Shown in pieces: positions 10,576 to 23,010 of a stretch of DNA of 64,000 nucleotides; the stretch's first letter is position 1; each line of letters starts with the position of its first letter. The stretch is from Mycogone perniciosa. Taxonomy: Eukaryota > Ascomycota > Sordariomycetes > Hypocreales > Hypocreaceae. The notes under the pieces were generated by a model, which saw only the letters and a program-made list of their open reading frames with translations, searched no databases and had not been told where the DNA came from. The stretch spans positions 218,335 through 282,334 of the forward strand of contig JAOALB010000013.1 in the NCBI GenBank assembly GCA_025331125.1. The letters are read 5' to 3'. The translations under genes were made by a program, and so were the position numbers.

Positions 10576-13500
10576 TTTGAAGTAGATCAATATCGATGAA
10601 CAGCGTTCTCCCAGTCCCTGAGTTGAGAGCACGCAACAACAGACAAAGCGTGTGTCTTCGTGCCAGTCAACACCAACCGAATGTTGGTGTAATTCGTTGG
10701 AATGCAACAAAGACGGGATGAGGGGAGGGGAGGAGTGGAGGAGAGAAGATAGGAAGGGAAAAAAGAAAGAATGAAAGATAGAGAGACAGAACTAGAAGGT
10801 TAGGAACAAGCTTATACGAGCAGTAAAAAGGCAGTGCCTGGTCAATAGGAATAAGTTCTGTCCAGGGACGGATATGATCAACACAACGGCCTGTCCACTG
10901 TGGGGAAGAGCAGCAGGGTTCGCATTCTACCGGTATTGCCAGGCTACTTTTGCGCTACATGGCTGGACAGTTTTTGTCTTGGCGCACGAATCCAAGCCTC
11001 GCTGTGCTTCCAACAAGCGAGCCTTGTTGCCCATTGGAAAAGATTGTCCATGTCTTAGAATAGACATGCCTCTGACGCAAATAGACATTGGAACGGCCCG
11101 ATAATTTATGAGCACGGCTTCAGCGAATCTGGACTAGCCGCCATGCTACGTGCCATGTAAGCAGCCATGCCGTCTAAAACGACATAAACGAGATTGTCAA
11201 TTACGGCGAGCGAGAGTGATGTTGAAGAGATCTTGAGGTGTGCCAAGACCCGTCGACGAAATAGCGCGTATGTTGCCCGCACAAAAGGTTGGGTGAACCA
11301 GGGAGGGACCCTGCGTAATAGTGGGTTGGTTCTTTCGCCGCGACTGCTATGTACTTCTCCGAACACTCACCCAGTGTCCTTGAAGTCGTTGCGAGACAGT
11401 CGGAAGCTGGATGGCTGGTCCTGGTTTATACAGCTAAGCAATTCACGACGAATCCGCTTCCTGTGTACGGAGTATCGCGGAGCATAAGCTCCCGAATTGA
11501 CCTCATAGTATTAGGGACTGTCGTCACAAGAATATCCTCAGTATTTGTAGGGACCAACACGTGAAAGCGATCTTTTGACGTTTCAATAGCAAAGTGATGA
11601 GCCAAGCTGCCAATTCTCGCCAGATCTCTTCTCTCTTTTCTCTAAGAGGCTTCCACGTTCGAGATCCAAGAGATAGATGGGTTAGAGTTTCCAAATGTCT
11701 TCCACTGTCTGAGAATAGTTGTGATCATCGTTCGCATCTCGATCTCTTGTAAAGAGTAAAAGCGGCGTTGAGATATCTGGCCCTGGCACTCTGACGTCAC
11801 TCGCCACAAGGCCTGCCTGGCAAATTCACACTGTCACAGCTCATATCCACACAGTTCCGAGAACAGTATGAGAGACAGGCGCTAACTCTTCACTTATACC
11901 CGAGTTCTCGTGGCACCGCATGCGTGAAGGGACGGCTGAGCCTCGGCAGGCCAGCTAACCACAGGAAATAAGGCGCCGGGCGAAAGGTTATCCATTGTCC
12001 GCATTGCCAAGCGGCATGATCGGTGGACTTGGCCGAATCAGAGATGACCGTCATTATCTGTATTCGGTGTTGTTGTGTGTTGCAGCAGAAGCGTGAAACG
12101 TTCAAACCACGGAAAAATATCTTGTGGGGCCAATCTCCACCGAACACGTTTTCCATGGTTGCTAATTTATGTACAAAGGAGGTACCGTAGCCTCTAGGAA
12201 TAGTCCATGGATATGCAGGTATACAGAAGTGACGCATGCTAGCACTACCAACGTGGTGTATGAGATTTACCTCGCACTGTAACACATTAGCCCATCAGCT
12301 ACGCCCCGTTCACAGTATCCACACAGTACCGTACGGAGACTCTGTGGTGTGACAGCTGAGAATCCGACATATGATATCTCCTCGGCGCCATAGAATTTCT
12401 TGCAATTCTCTTAGTGGCCCTCTTTTGTGATCGACAGTCTCCATCAGGAACGCCCTCTCCCATTGGACTCTTCTGGGACAGCGTCTTGTCACAGTCAGTC
12501 AAGCGAAGGTAAACTGATGACGTAGATGTCATCGTTCATACGAAACGCTTCTTCCGTTCTTGAGGGTTTGCATGTGAGGCTGGCCGTTTCGAAGAAAAAT
12601 ACGAGGTGAAAGCAACCAGTTTTAGGTCCGCTAAGAGAGACGGCATCCAATCGAAACGTCCACAAATGGAATAAAATATAGATAGATACTCCGTAGGTGG
12701 TAACCAACCATCGTTCAGCTTGGTATTTGTTTGTTCTCGGGCGAAAAAAAACCCTTCACGCCGAGCTCGCCAGTCTTGCCTCTTAGGTTTCAGATTGGTC
12801 ATGGCCTTCGTCATTTCAGTCCATTCTCAGGAGTAGCTCTGTTGTTGTTGGATCCACAATACGTGTGAATATGTATGCAAGGAGACGGGGGCGATGTCTT
12901 CCGAGATGGAGGGACGGAATCTGCAATTCCAGACATTGCCGTAGTTCGGCTTGTTTCATTCGTATGTATATATGTTTTGAACGAATTGGCAATTTCTAGG
13001 AGAAGACAAATTCGAAAGCTAAGACAAAAGCCGCCAGTTGCCACTGAGAAAGGAGAGTTTTGGGGTCTCTTTCGGATTTGCCTATGCCCAGTTTCAAGCC
13101 ACGAGCTAGGTTGATGATATTCCGGATCGAACCATTATGCTGGTTTAATAGCGGAAAGCTCTGAAATGATGAAGTCTGCACTGAGGGAGGACCTTATGCA
13201 GTCGATGAGGCGCATGCATATTGCCATTTGACTGACTTTATAGAAGCTCTATAAAATGTGGCTGCCAAACGGCCATCGCATCAGTTGATAAGACAGACTA
13301 ACAAGATGAGGTTTGAATGAAGATCGATGAGGTGGGGCAAAGGGTTCAGTGTTTCGCAGACGCTAATTTTTTTCATGGTGTTGCGCTGCGAAAATGCACA
13401 AGAAAAAAAGGACGACTAAAGAACCAAAAAGAAACAAACCCAAAGCGCTCTTTTTGACAAGATTTGCAAAGCATATCAACGTTAGCCGGGTATTGATACT

Positions 13501-13610
13501 GTCTGCGCTAGATTCGGATTCACCAAACTTTTTTTTTGGTCTGTTCCCGGATGCTATTGGATCCGAATCTGAATCTCATCAATCTGTCGCACATATCAAC
13601 CCCGCCATCT
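10576..13610. other. Long divergent intergenic region
   Basis: About 3 kb between the divergent starts of the permease and the Emw1-like gene. It has a purine-rich stretch just upstream of the permease (10720-10800) and TACGGAGTA-type elements at 11465-11474 and 12687-12695. Short open frames (for example on the minus strand around 11890-12285) show no motifs or codon bias I would trust. Confidence 0.55.
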
Positions 13611-16600
13611 ATGGATAACCTCACAGCTCCTAGCCTGTCAACGCTGGTTGATAATGCCGTGGCAGATCGTCTGATCGAGGCGCACGTCTCTCAGCTCATC
13701 TCTCTGGCGCAGGACTCAGATCTGTCTTCAAGACCCGCCGTTCCAGAGACCAAAGATGACTCAACTGTCGACGTTCTGGCCGTGGGTCTGGCTGCTCTCG
13801 ATGCCTTTCTCCAAGCCAACGTTACAGGCCCTGTCCTACCAGCGGATGCCTCCGTTCATGTCGAAAATGCATTCATAAAAGCCTGGAACTCAGGTCGGCA
13901 AGATGCTCAGGACCATGTCACAGCGCTTCACCACCTACGTAGAGCCTGTCTAAGGTATCTCGATGTGGATGGCGTCGCCCCTTATCCGCACATCCCCCGC
14001 CTTGAACTTTTCTCTCTCGTCAGATACGTCTTCCTAGAAGCTTTGGCGAGTGAAGCAAATGATGTGATCGAACTGCCCTCGGCTGGAAAGCATAGCCTTG
14101 CATGGACAAGACTGCGCGTCAATGTCTGGCATTACAAGATCATCACACAGCCTAGCCTAGGGTCAGGCTCAAACTTCAACAAGAGCTCCCAATGGAGTGA
14201 CGTGCCCACATTGGCAACACAAATACTCGACGGCATTGAAAGCCTCCGGGGGAAGATTTTTGACCAAGAAATTTGGGCATCAGATGCTGGCGAGACTTGG
14301 AGCCGGGACGAAAAAGCCCTGTTCCTCGTTGAGGCTGCAAATAACTACATCTTACTTGGTCACCATGAAAAGGCAAAGGAGGTTTTGAAAGAAGCCACCC
14401 AGATAACCGGATTTGTCTACGCCTTATCCGGAGCTCTCGGAAAGAGGACTAGGTTCCAAGAGAACAACATTAGCCAGCTCGTCGTCCTTGCTCAAAGTGA
14501 CGCTGAGCATGTCCCTTCCAACATCCCTTCTGAGGATGACCAAGTGGCCACCAAGCCGGATGCCCTTAAACTCAATAATGATACCCTCCTGGAAGAGATC
14601 CATTTCGCAAAGGAACCAACCGAAAATGTGTCAAAGACTGATACCCTGCCACCAGCGTTGGCTAAACTTTCCCCAGATGACCAGCCACAGTTGGCCGCTC
14701 TCGATGGAATCATTCTTCTTACAGAAGCAACCATCAAGGATGCTTTCTCGCCCCTTGACACCTTAACTTCTGAGCAGATCCTGCCTTTTGCAGTTCGCGT
14801 CCTCACAGACAAGTCTGTGAACTGGCAGATCTATACTCAAGCCTTGCTAGTTAGATCCAGGGTAGAGATTCACCGAAGTAGAACTGTTGAACGCGGTGTC
14901 CTTCAGCTTCAAGCTGTTGCTGACCAGGTCTTAAGCGACACCACTTACGCTGCTCCCACAAAGGAGGAAACCTCCCAAAATGACTCCGACTCACCAGATG
15001 TACCAGCCATCCAGGTGACCTCCCCAGGCCAAATGGCCGCACCCGTTGATGATACTAAACCTACAACCTTCTTACCCGCCCCTACACCGTCCGAGTCTGC
15101 GCCCGCTCACGTTCGTCTTCGTTATATCCACGCTCTCTCAACACCTCCCCGCTGGCACCTCGAGTCTGAACTCGCATACGCCTGGGCCGGCGTCGGCTCC
15201 ATGGCTTCCGCCCTAGAAATCTTTAAACGTCTGCGACTCTGGGCAGAAGTAGCCCTCTGCCTGGCTAGCAGCGCAGCCGCCGCCGACGAGGACGGTCGAG
15301 GAAGTGGTGGAGAAGAAAAGGCCCGGGGTATTATTCGCTGGAGGCTGTTTTCACGGACTGGAGTTGATTCACCGTCGACAAGTGAACCAGAAGATGACGT
15401 TGTTGGTCAGGACGTGACACTCCTCAAAGCGGCCGAGTTCTCTGGTCCTGAGCGCAGCCCTTCGCCCCCCAATGCCGCTCGGCTATGGTGTATTCTCGGC
15501 GATCTCGAGAATAACCCAGCTCACTACGAACGCGCATGGGAAATATCCAAGCACCGCTATGCCCGCGCACAGAGGTCATTAGGCGAGCATTACCTCCAGC
15601 AAAAGGAGTGGAACAAGGCTTTGGATGCGTACAAGAAGGCCACCAGCGTCAATCGCCTCAGTCCAGAGATGTGGGGTCGTCTTGGTGATATCAGCCTGCG
15701 AATGGGAGAATTCGAAGAAGCCGCGGAAGCATACAGCCGGTCCATCGGCAGCGCCAATGATGCAGACGGTGGTGAAGGTGCTAGGACATGGAGCAACCTT
15801 GGTAGTGCCCTATGGAGCTTGTACTTGGAAGTGACCAAGAGTAGCCAGGAGGACACAGCCAAACCGGCCAACGACGATGACGAGGAGGAGGCTGTCACAG
15901 AGGAGAAGGCCGTATCTCGCAATCCCAGCAAGCTCCTTTCCCAATCCCTCGCTGCTTACAAAAAAGGCGCCTCCATCGCTCACGATAACTGGCGCATCTG
16001 GGACAACGTCGTCACCCTCGCATCCCGTATCCAACCCGTGCCCGTCTCAGACATCGTCCTCGCCCTAACCAACATCATCCGCATCCGCAAAACCGAAGAC
16101 GCCCTCGATACAGACATTCTCTCCGCTCTCCTCCAAAACGTCGTCCTCTCAAAGGACAAACCATCACCATCGGCAGATAATGGCATATACGAACCCCCGC
16201 GAGGATCCATGGAGCGTCTTGTCACGCGCCTGCTGGAAGAGGAAATCGTCCCCATTATCACCAAGCGCTCTGAACTCTGGGCTTTACTGTCCCGTCTCCG
16301 CGCGTGGCGTCGTGATTACGCCGGTGCCATCGACGCCTCTGAACGAGCATGGCGCGCGGCAGTTGGTTCATCCGGCGGTGGCGGCAGTGGTCTCCTCCCT
16401 GGCGAAGCCGCCTCAGACTGGACCTCTGACGAAAAGGCATGGGCTGAAGTCGTCAAACGCACGGATGAATTAGTCTCCGTGCTGGAGAACTGGGGACCAG
16501 ATGTAGAAGCCATTGGACAGAAGTGGAAGGGCAAGGCGCGGAGTGCGGTGCGTAGTGTGATGGGCAGGGCGAAGACAACGTGGGAGGATAGCGAGGGATG

Positions 16601-16649
16601 GAAGACGCTGGAGGGTATTATGGAAGGGCTAAAGGTGGATAGGAGTTAA
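13611..16649 (+). CDS. TPR-repeat protein of the Emw1/TTC27 family
   Basis: A single open frame encodes 1012 residues from the ATG at 13611. An in-frame ATG at 13551 would add 20 residues; I prefer 13611 because MDNLTAPSLS gives a more natural N-terminus. The C-terminal half contains tetratricopeptide repeats, clearest in RAQRSLGEHYLQQKEWNKAL and the next repeat AEAYSRSIGSAN. The middle has the family stretch VEIHRSRTVERGVLQLQAVA. In budding yeast Emw1 is essential and linked to cell-wall integrity, and human TTC27 is the relative; the biochemical role is unsettled. The region between the N-terminal domain and the TPRs is acidic and low in complexity. It converges on the GYF gene. Confidence 0.85.
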   Translation: MDNLTAPSLSTLVDNAVADRLIEAHVSQLISLAQDSDLSSRPAVPETKDDSTVDVLAVGLAALDAFLQANVTGPVLPADASVHVENAFIKAWNSGRQDAQDHVTALHHLRRACLRYLDVDGVAPYPHIPRLELFSLVRYVFLEALASEANDVIELPSAGKHSLAWTRLRVNVWHYKIITQPSLGSGSNFNKSSQWSDVPTLATQILDGIESLRGKIFDQEIWASDAGETWSRDEKALFLVEAANNYILLGHHEKAKEVLKEATQITGFVYALSGALGKRTRFQENNISQLVVLAQSDAEHVPSNIPSEDDQVATKPDALKLNNDTLLEEIHFAKEPTENVSKTDTLPPALAKLSPDDQPQLAALDGIILLTEATIKDAFSPLDTLTSEQILPFAVRVLTDKSVNWQIYTQALLVRSRVEIHRSRTVERGVLQLQAVADQVLSDTTYAAPTKEETSQNDSDSPDVPAIQVTSPGQMAAPVDDTKPTTFLPAPTPSESAPAHVRLRYIHALSTPPRWHLESELAYAWAGVGSMASALEIFKRLRLWAEVALCLASSAAAADEDGRGSGGEEKARGIIRWRLFSRTGVDSPSTSEPEDDVVGQDVTLLKAAEFSGPERSPSPPNAARLWCILGDLENNPAHYERAWEISKHRYARAQRSLGEHYLQQKEWNKALDAYKKATSVNRLSPEMWGRLGDISLRMGEFEEAAEAYSRSIGSANDADGGEGARTWSNLGSALWSLYLEVTKSSQEDTAKPANDDDEEEAVTEEKAVSRNPSKLLSQSLAAYKKGASIAHDNWRIWDNVVTLASRIQPVPVSDIVLALTNIIRIRKTEDALDTDILSALLQNVVLSKDKPSPSADNGIYEPPRGSMERLVTRLLEEEIVPIITKRSELWALLSRLRAWRRDYAGAIDASERAWRAAVGSSGGGGSGLLPGEAASDWTSDEKAWAEVVKRTDELVSVLENWGPDVEAIGQKWKGKARSAVRSVMGRAKTTWEDSEGWKTLEGIMEGLKVDRS

Positions 16650-17130
16650 GAAAAAAAAGGGGTTCATTAGACTGAGGACAATGTCGAAAGAATTGAATCA
16701 TCGAGGCCACATGAATGAGCGTGTTGATGGAAGAAATGAAAGAGAACAGTTCATGAAGCAATCGCTTGTCTGTGCTCTTGAAATGCAAACTCAAGGTTTC
16801 ACAGGATTTGTTCGAGCAGACGAAGAGTGATAAAGCAGATGAAGTCACTGGCAGCCACGGAGAATCAAGACACCTAGACGATGAATGTTATTGCTACTCG
16901 TTACAAGCTTACACATTCAGCTCATATCTACCATACAGACATCATATACTGACAACAATGCTCATAAAACAGCTGCTCCGATCCGACTCCACCAAGTCCT
17001 ATCTTCAGACGGGAATTCGTGATATTCTCGACAGCATCGACCAACGCTGGCCTTAGAACTCCTTCAGTAGCCTTTTCATGCACTCGCTTCAAGCTCAACG
17101 CTCCTTCAAGACGTCCAAGGACAAAGGCTG
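16650..17130. other. Convergent spacer between Emw1-like and GYF genes
   Basis: Lies between the 3' ends of two convergent genes and should hold both 3' untranslated regions. Nothing else is visible. Confidence 0.6.
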
Positions 17131-20100
17131 CTATTTCTTGCCCTTCTTCCTGCCCGGGACAACTTTAAACCCGGCAGCCTGTATGGCTGCCCCCTCGGCT
17201 TCCCTGGGCTGAGATGCACTTCCGCTCTTCTTGGCCACTTCGCTCCAACCTCCACCACTGCTCAAGGCTTTTGTTTCTGTGGCGGGCTGCTTCTCTACCA
17301 CGCCCTTGTCTGCTAGCTTCTTGCGACGGACATACTCGTCGGCAAAATGACGACCATCCATAGTGGTGGAGTTAGCATACACTGCGTCTGCTATGACGCC
17401 CGTGTCCAGAGGTAAAACAGCCAGATCAGCCTGGAAGCTTGCGACTGAAACAATGTGTTAGCGAACTGGTCAGTTAATGAATGAGAGTGGACGACGACTT
17501 ACTGTCACTGACTCCCGTGATACCGCGAGAGAGTTCTCGATAACACCACTTGTTGAATTCCTCAGTGGCGGCGTTGCCAGCTTCAACCCTGACACCGACA
17601 CTGCTGATGCTCTTAGGAGCCACCTTAACTGGCACTACCACGGGAGGCTTGGCGATGCTGGTGATGCTGGCGCTAACCGATCGGCTTTGAGTCTGAGGCA
17701 CTGGACCAGTGGGGCTCTTCACTTTACCGCCAGCGCCAACCGTGGCCCAGCCGCCACCTGCGGCAGAGACAGGAGACGGAGCATTAGAAGCAAGTGCATG
17801 GTTCGGCTTGCTAGCAAGGATAGCGTAGCTTTTGGTAGTGTTGACTTGAACACCGGTATGGACAGCAACCTCCTTGGCCTTCAGTTTCCGCGCTTCTTCC
17901 TCACGCTGGATTTCAGCCAAAGTCTTCTTAGCACTAGATACACCAGTGCCGGTCAGAGCAGGGGCGGCGCCTTTGTTTTTGGTAGTTCCAGGCTTGGCCC
18001 ATGGGCTGGTAGCGGACACTGGCGAGCCTTGGCCCCAGGTGCTTGTGGCTGGGAGACCGGCGGCGGCGGCGGCAGCAGCAGCGGCAGCAGCGGATTTCTC
18101 CTTTTCTCTGATCAAAGCAACCTCTTGCTCCATAGCAGCCTTTCGCAGAGCAGCAGCGGCTTCCTCAGCTTTGGCCGCCTTACGTGCTTCTGCTTCTTGG
18201 ATTTCCTTCAGACTAGGACCCTTTTGTCCTTCATGACCGGGCTCCTTAGCCCAAGGAGCCAAGGGGGGAGGTTGAGCAACTGTATCAGGAGTGGCAGTTT
18301 GAGATCGGTTGAATTGCTCTGGCAAATTAGACTTGGCCCGCTGGGCCGTTGGCGCCGGGAGAGGAGTAGTCGACGCTGGAGGAGGGAAAGGCATAGGCAT
18401 GCCAGGCTCGGTTGGCTGAGCGGCAGCAGCAGCAGAAGCTTGCGTCTTCTGCACTTGTTGGGTAAGCGAGAGCAGGCTCTCTTCAATTGCTATGGCCTTC
18501 TTCTTTGAACTCTTCACTGTCTTGCCTGACGGGACTGAAGACTCTGCCTGTGGTGGAGACACTGGAACTGGTTCCGCTATTTGGATAGGGGCTTCCTCAG
18601 GCTTCTCAGGTTCCTCGGGCTCTGACTCAGTCTCAGGCTCAAGCTCCGGTTCAGACTCAGACTCAGGCTCAGGCTCGGCAGTTTGTTGAGCATCGTGCTC
18701 GGCACGCAGGTCCTCAAACTCCTTCAAGCGGTCCTTGAATCCTTCAGGGTCCTCCTTGAGCTGGTCAGTCTCCGGTAGGCCATATCGGAGGCCTGCATCG
18801 CCTGGAGTTCCAATCGGCTGAGGTGCACCGGAATCAGAGGTACTTTGTAAAGAAGCAAGCACCTGACGTTCAGCAGATGAAAGGTTTAAAATATCATCTT
18901 GTCTGAAAAACTCCCCGTTTCCCAGAGCAGGGCGGGCGCCGGTGGTAGAGCCGGAATGTGTATCAAAAACCCCCGCAGGGCCCACAGCGCCGATGGGTTG
19001 CTGATGCTGCGGCAATTGGTGATGTTGCTGTTGGGGAACACCGAGAGGAGATGTCATGCTGCCAAAGCTTGGTTGACTCTGAAGACTGTGGGCACTTGAA
19101 TGATGCTGAAGACTAGGCCCTTGCATCTGGAACTTGGCTATCGCTTGCTGCCGCATCATAAAATCTCGCTGCTGAGCCATGAGGAATTGTTCTTCCTGTT
19201 TACGCCTCTCCAGATTATTTTGTTCTTCGGCCGTGAGAGTTCTTCCAAAGGTGGGAAATACACCGCTGAGAGGTGGGATAATGCCACTGCCACTTGCAGG
19301 CCCGAATGGACCAGTCTGAATTGGTGGGCCATGAGCAATTCCGATCTGGGGAACCAAAAATGGCTCACGCGAGTTCCCGATGCGTCGAATAAGTTGTCCC
19401 AAGGGTTCAAACTCAGGGTCTTCGACTTTCTTGACGCGTAAATCGGCAGTAAAGAAGTTTGCCTTGTACCAATCGTTCATCTCCAGACCTGTGAATGGAC
19501 CTTGAATCTGTCCTTGTGGGTCGAGATACACCCATCTCATGCGATCCGGCATCACCATTTGGCGAACCTGCGCAGATGGTGGCTCCGTGCCCGTCTGGAC
19601 AGGACCAAATGGTAGCCCGGCACCAACAGGGGTGAATGACTGAGGGACTGGGGCCGCGCTTGTTGGTTGTCCGGCATCAGACGTGCCAAAGGCGCCATGA
19701 GACCTGATATTGTCGCTCGAAGGGAAGAGTTCCTCAAAAACGCCGCGGTTGGATCGCATTGGGCTCTCTGTATCTCGCGTTGGGACGGCAAAATTACCTC
19801 GGCCGATTGCCCCCAGTGGATTGCTCTGACGAAGGTCACCTAGCGAGTCAATCATGTTGTTGTCATGCTCGTGTGCTTGCATCTGGGCTTGCATAGCAGG
19901 AGGAAACAGCGATCCCAGCTTGCTTCCTCGACCTATACTGCCAGTGTTGGAAGGCCCGAATACGGCACCTAGGTTCGACAAGCCCGGAGATTGAAGGTCG
20001 CCCATAGGATTGAACAGAGAGCTGCCGAAGGCACCGAAATTAGGACGGTCGCGATCAGGTGTTCCGGTAGAGGGGCCTGCTGGAGCAGGCCAGCCCGGCA

Positions 20101-21916
20101 TACCAACGAGAGGATACCCTTTGGCGCCTACACTGGATGTCTGGCTACGATCGCTACCTTCGAAGGCTGCAGCACCAAACCCTCGCGAAAGCGTGCTGAA
20201 ATTGGAATGCGACTCATGAGGCCCACTGCTGTGAATTTTGTCGCCTGGAATTGAGTCACCTTCATCGTGGTCGTGGCGGTCGGCTGGGGGGCTTCGATAT
20301 GGGTTCGTCTCGGAAGGACTAACAGGACCATTGTCCCCAGATTGGCCACCTAGGTTTAGGCCAGACATGCCAAAATCACCAGTAGAGCCTTTGACGGGTG
20401 TACCTAAAATACCTGCACGACTCGTCTGCTGGCTGCTTGAAGCGGCATCCTGTGCCCCGCCAAGCACAGCACTACCTGACAACTCATCATCTCCACCAAA
20501 CGGGTCGGTGTCAGTTCGTGGGCGAGTGCGCCACGAATGATGGGTCAAAGGGTTCTGACCTTCGGCTCCTTTGGCAGTGGCGCTCTCCGAGTTGTCTTTC
20601 GGAATCAGATGAGCGAGCCGACTTCCCCCAGATGTCCCACCGAGACGCTTGTCTCCAAAGGCTGGCGAGGTAGGCAGGGCAAAATTGCCGAACCCTCCAC
20701 CGCCAGACGCAGTATTTGGTGACCACACAGAGCCCATACCAATAGCACCAGATGTATTGGACCGCAATAAGTTACCAATGGGTAGCTTAGGAACATCGCG
20801 TGAGCTTTGCTCCATGTCAGGGTCATCATTTTCAGACTCTTTCAAATCATTGCCCTTGCGTGGGAACCAGAACGGATCTTCACGAGAGAAGCGACTGGCA
20901 GCGGTCGGAGAGGCAAGACTAGTCGTACTAAACGGATTCGAATCGAGCGTTTCTCGGCGGCGAGTACTGGGCCGTGTGGCAGAGGATGGTGAGTTAACCC
21001 CAAAGGCGTTTCCAGAGCCGTGAGAGAGGGAGGCCTTGCGGCCGTTGACAGCTCCTTGATGACCTTCCTTGTTTTGCGTGGGGGGTTTAAGTGGCGAGTT
21101 GATATCGGTTGAAAAGGCCTGCCAGCCGTCAGCCATTCAGCGTCCATGACGTCTCTAGTAAGTTCAAGCGAACCTCCTTCTCTTCAGAAGAAAACTCCTG
21201 TAACCCTATCGGCATTGTCTCGCCATTTACATCCCAGCAAGTGCCAGGGTCTTGCGGCACGTGGTTCTCACTGCCCTTACCCCAGCCTCTTGCGTTATTG
21301 CTGTTGACACTGGTTGGATCCCAGCCTGAAATAAACAGACGAGACGGATCGTCACTGGGTTTTTGGGATTGAAACATCTCTAGCAAGTCGTCCTTGGTGT
21401 AACGAGAGGGGCCAACCTCGAAAATTGTGGGCTGTGCAATGGGCGTTTCGATACTCGGCGGTTGGACAGCGTTATCGGTTGCGGGAGGAGGATTTGAGGA
21501 CTGGATCAAAGGTGTCGTTGAAGAACGTCGGAAAGTCAAAGTGCCATTAGCTGACCGCCCGTCTCGCCTTGACCTATATATCACGTTAGTAGCTAGGACG
21601 ACGGAATGATACATCTAACTTGATTCGGATGCAGTGAAGAAGCGTCCCAACTGGCCGCCCCGCCGCCTTTGCTATGTCATGGAACAATATGCATCTGCCG
21701 GCATAAGGAAGCACAAGGCAGCAAAGAGGATAAACAGTGGAAACTGGCAACATGTGGGACACGAAACGACTGCTGCGGGACCATGGGCACGAGGGGCAAG
21801 ACTTACCATTCGCCTCCAACAGCTCCCCTCCCGTCAGCTCTACCACCCCTCGAATCACGGTTCGCATTTTGGCCGGCAGCGGCGGAGGCAAAGCTGGACG
21901 GAAGATTGGACGGCAT
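17131..21916 (-). CDS. GYF-domain protein (Smy2/Syh1-like)
   Basis: Four exons on the minus strand: 21916-21807, 21573-21174, 21118-17503, 17444-17131, giving 1479 residues. Phases agree at every junction, and the first intron ends with the branch GCTACTAAC and acceptor ATATAG. The GYF domain lies near residues 697-750 (RWVYLDPQGQIQGPF, then NDW), with the W-Y-GPF-M-W pattern that binds proline-rich peptides such as PPG-phi. The N-terminus holds the motif YTKDDLLEMFQSQ followed by SRLFISGWDP, as in fungal relatives. Long disordered stretches include Gln-rich, Glu/Pro-repeat and poly-Ala segments. The C-terminus is conserved (TTMDGRHFADEYVRRKKLAD) and ends in a basic tail. Smy2 relatives act in ER-Golgi traffic and in mRNA decay or translational repression; the exact role here is inferred from family only. 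The 55-bp intron with donor GTTCGC is the weakest junction. Confidence 0.9.
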
Positions 21917-23010
21917 GTTTGCGGTATCCTACGGTGCGTTTGGGGGGTTTCCTAGGCGCGGGGGTTCCTCGTCAACTCCAGGTCGGAATCGGACGACGAA
22001 ATAACAGAGGTAGACACCGGCGGAGGGATGTCTAACGATAAGAGATGCAAAATTGCGCTTTTCTTAGCGATGGACAACAGAAATGATGGCGTACAGAGAG
22101 ATGTTGAAGCAGTGGTTACAGGCCGTAGATGTCGTGGGATGACAGAATGCGGAATCGAAGCTACCGTTTTGCTGGTGGGAAAAACCTGAGGTTTGGCAAA
22201 GACAAAATCGGAGTTTCCAGATGTTCCCCAGTTTGGTTTGGACGCACTGGGAAGCGCCTCGACAGGCGCCACTAGGCTGCAAATGGGTGGCCCCGAGAAT
22301 TAACCGAGCCGGTTTCACCAGGGCTAAATCCTAATCAGGGCACTTGGAGCAGACATCACTAAAAGTTAGGTACCTTAGCGATCAGGGCATGCATGCAAGG
22401 TGAGAAAGTTTGAGGTGGATGAATGCACGAAATTTTGACGCAAATCATGGGTGCGTGAATGCCGTTTTCTGGGAACCCTAGGAGAAGGCTCGGTGGATTT
22501 ATTGTCCAAATACTATTACCACTACTGTTGCTACTGCTATTGGTACTATATATTCCGGACTGTTACAGACTATTGTTGTGTGCTGTAACATGAGGAACGC
22601 AGTGCAACCAGTGCAACGCATCACGGCGACGCTAGAGTTGATGGTGCTACCACAGGTCTTGTTTTTTTATATCAACGATTTCCCCGCCAAGAAGATGAAC
22701 AGACGCGATATTAATTGTGTACGGAGTACCTATGCTACTATAAAGTTCAGATGTATACGTGTATCAGATGGTGAGCGTGTCATGGATTCGATATTCCTTT
22801 TGCGTTTTTCTATTTACCTTGCACGATGAACAAACCAAATGGCTCTATATTTCCCACCGGCCCAGGCGATAATGAATTGAGATGGTGGAGAATGTTTACG
22901 ACGTACGAATTACTGCTGCCACGTAAATCATTGCCAATGCATATGTATTCATACGTCAACAGTACGACTCTGCATTCCTATGGTGGCTCAGCCGCATCCC
23001 CATATAGCTT
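21917..23010. other. Intergenic region upstream of the GYF gene
   Basis: About 1.1 kb containing the GYF promoter and the 3' flank of the small membrane-protein gene. A GTACGGAGTAC element lies at 22719-22729. No further gene is supported. Confidence 0.55.

Noticed and set aside
11890..12285. Minus-strand open frame of 131 codons
   Set aside because: Irregular composition, no motif, no plausible splice partner.
17477..18508. Plus-strand open frame of 343 codons
   Set aside because: Antisense shadow of the low-complexity C-terminal part of the GYF gene.
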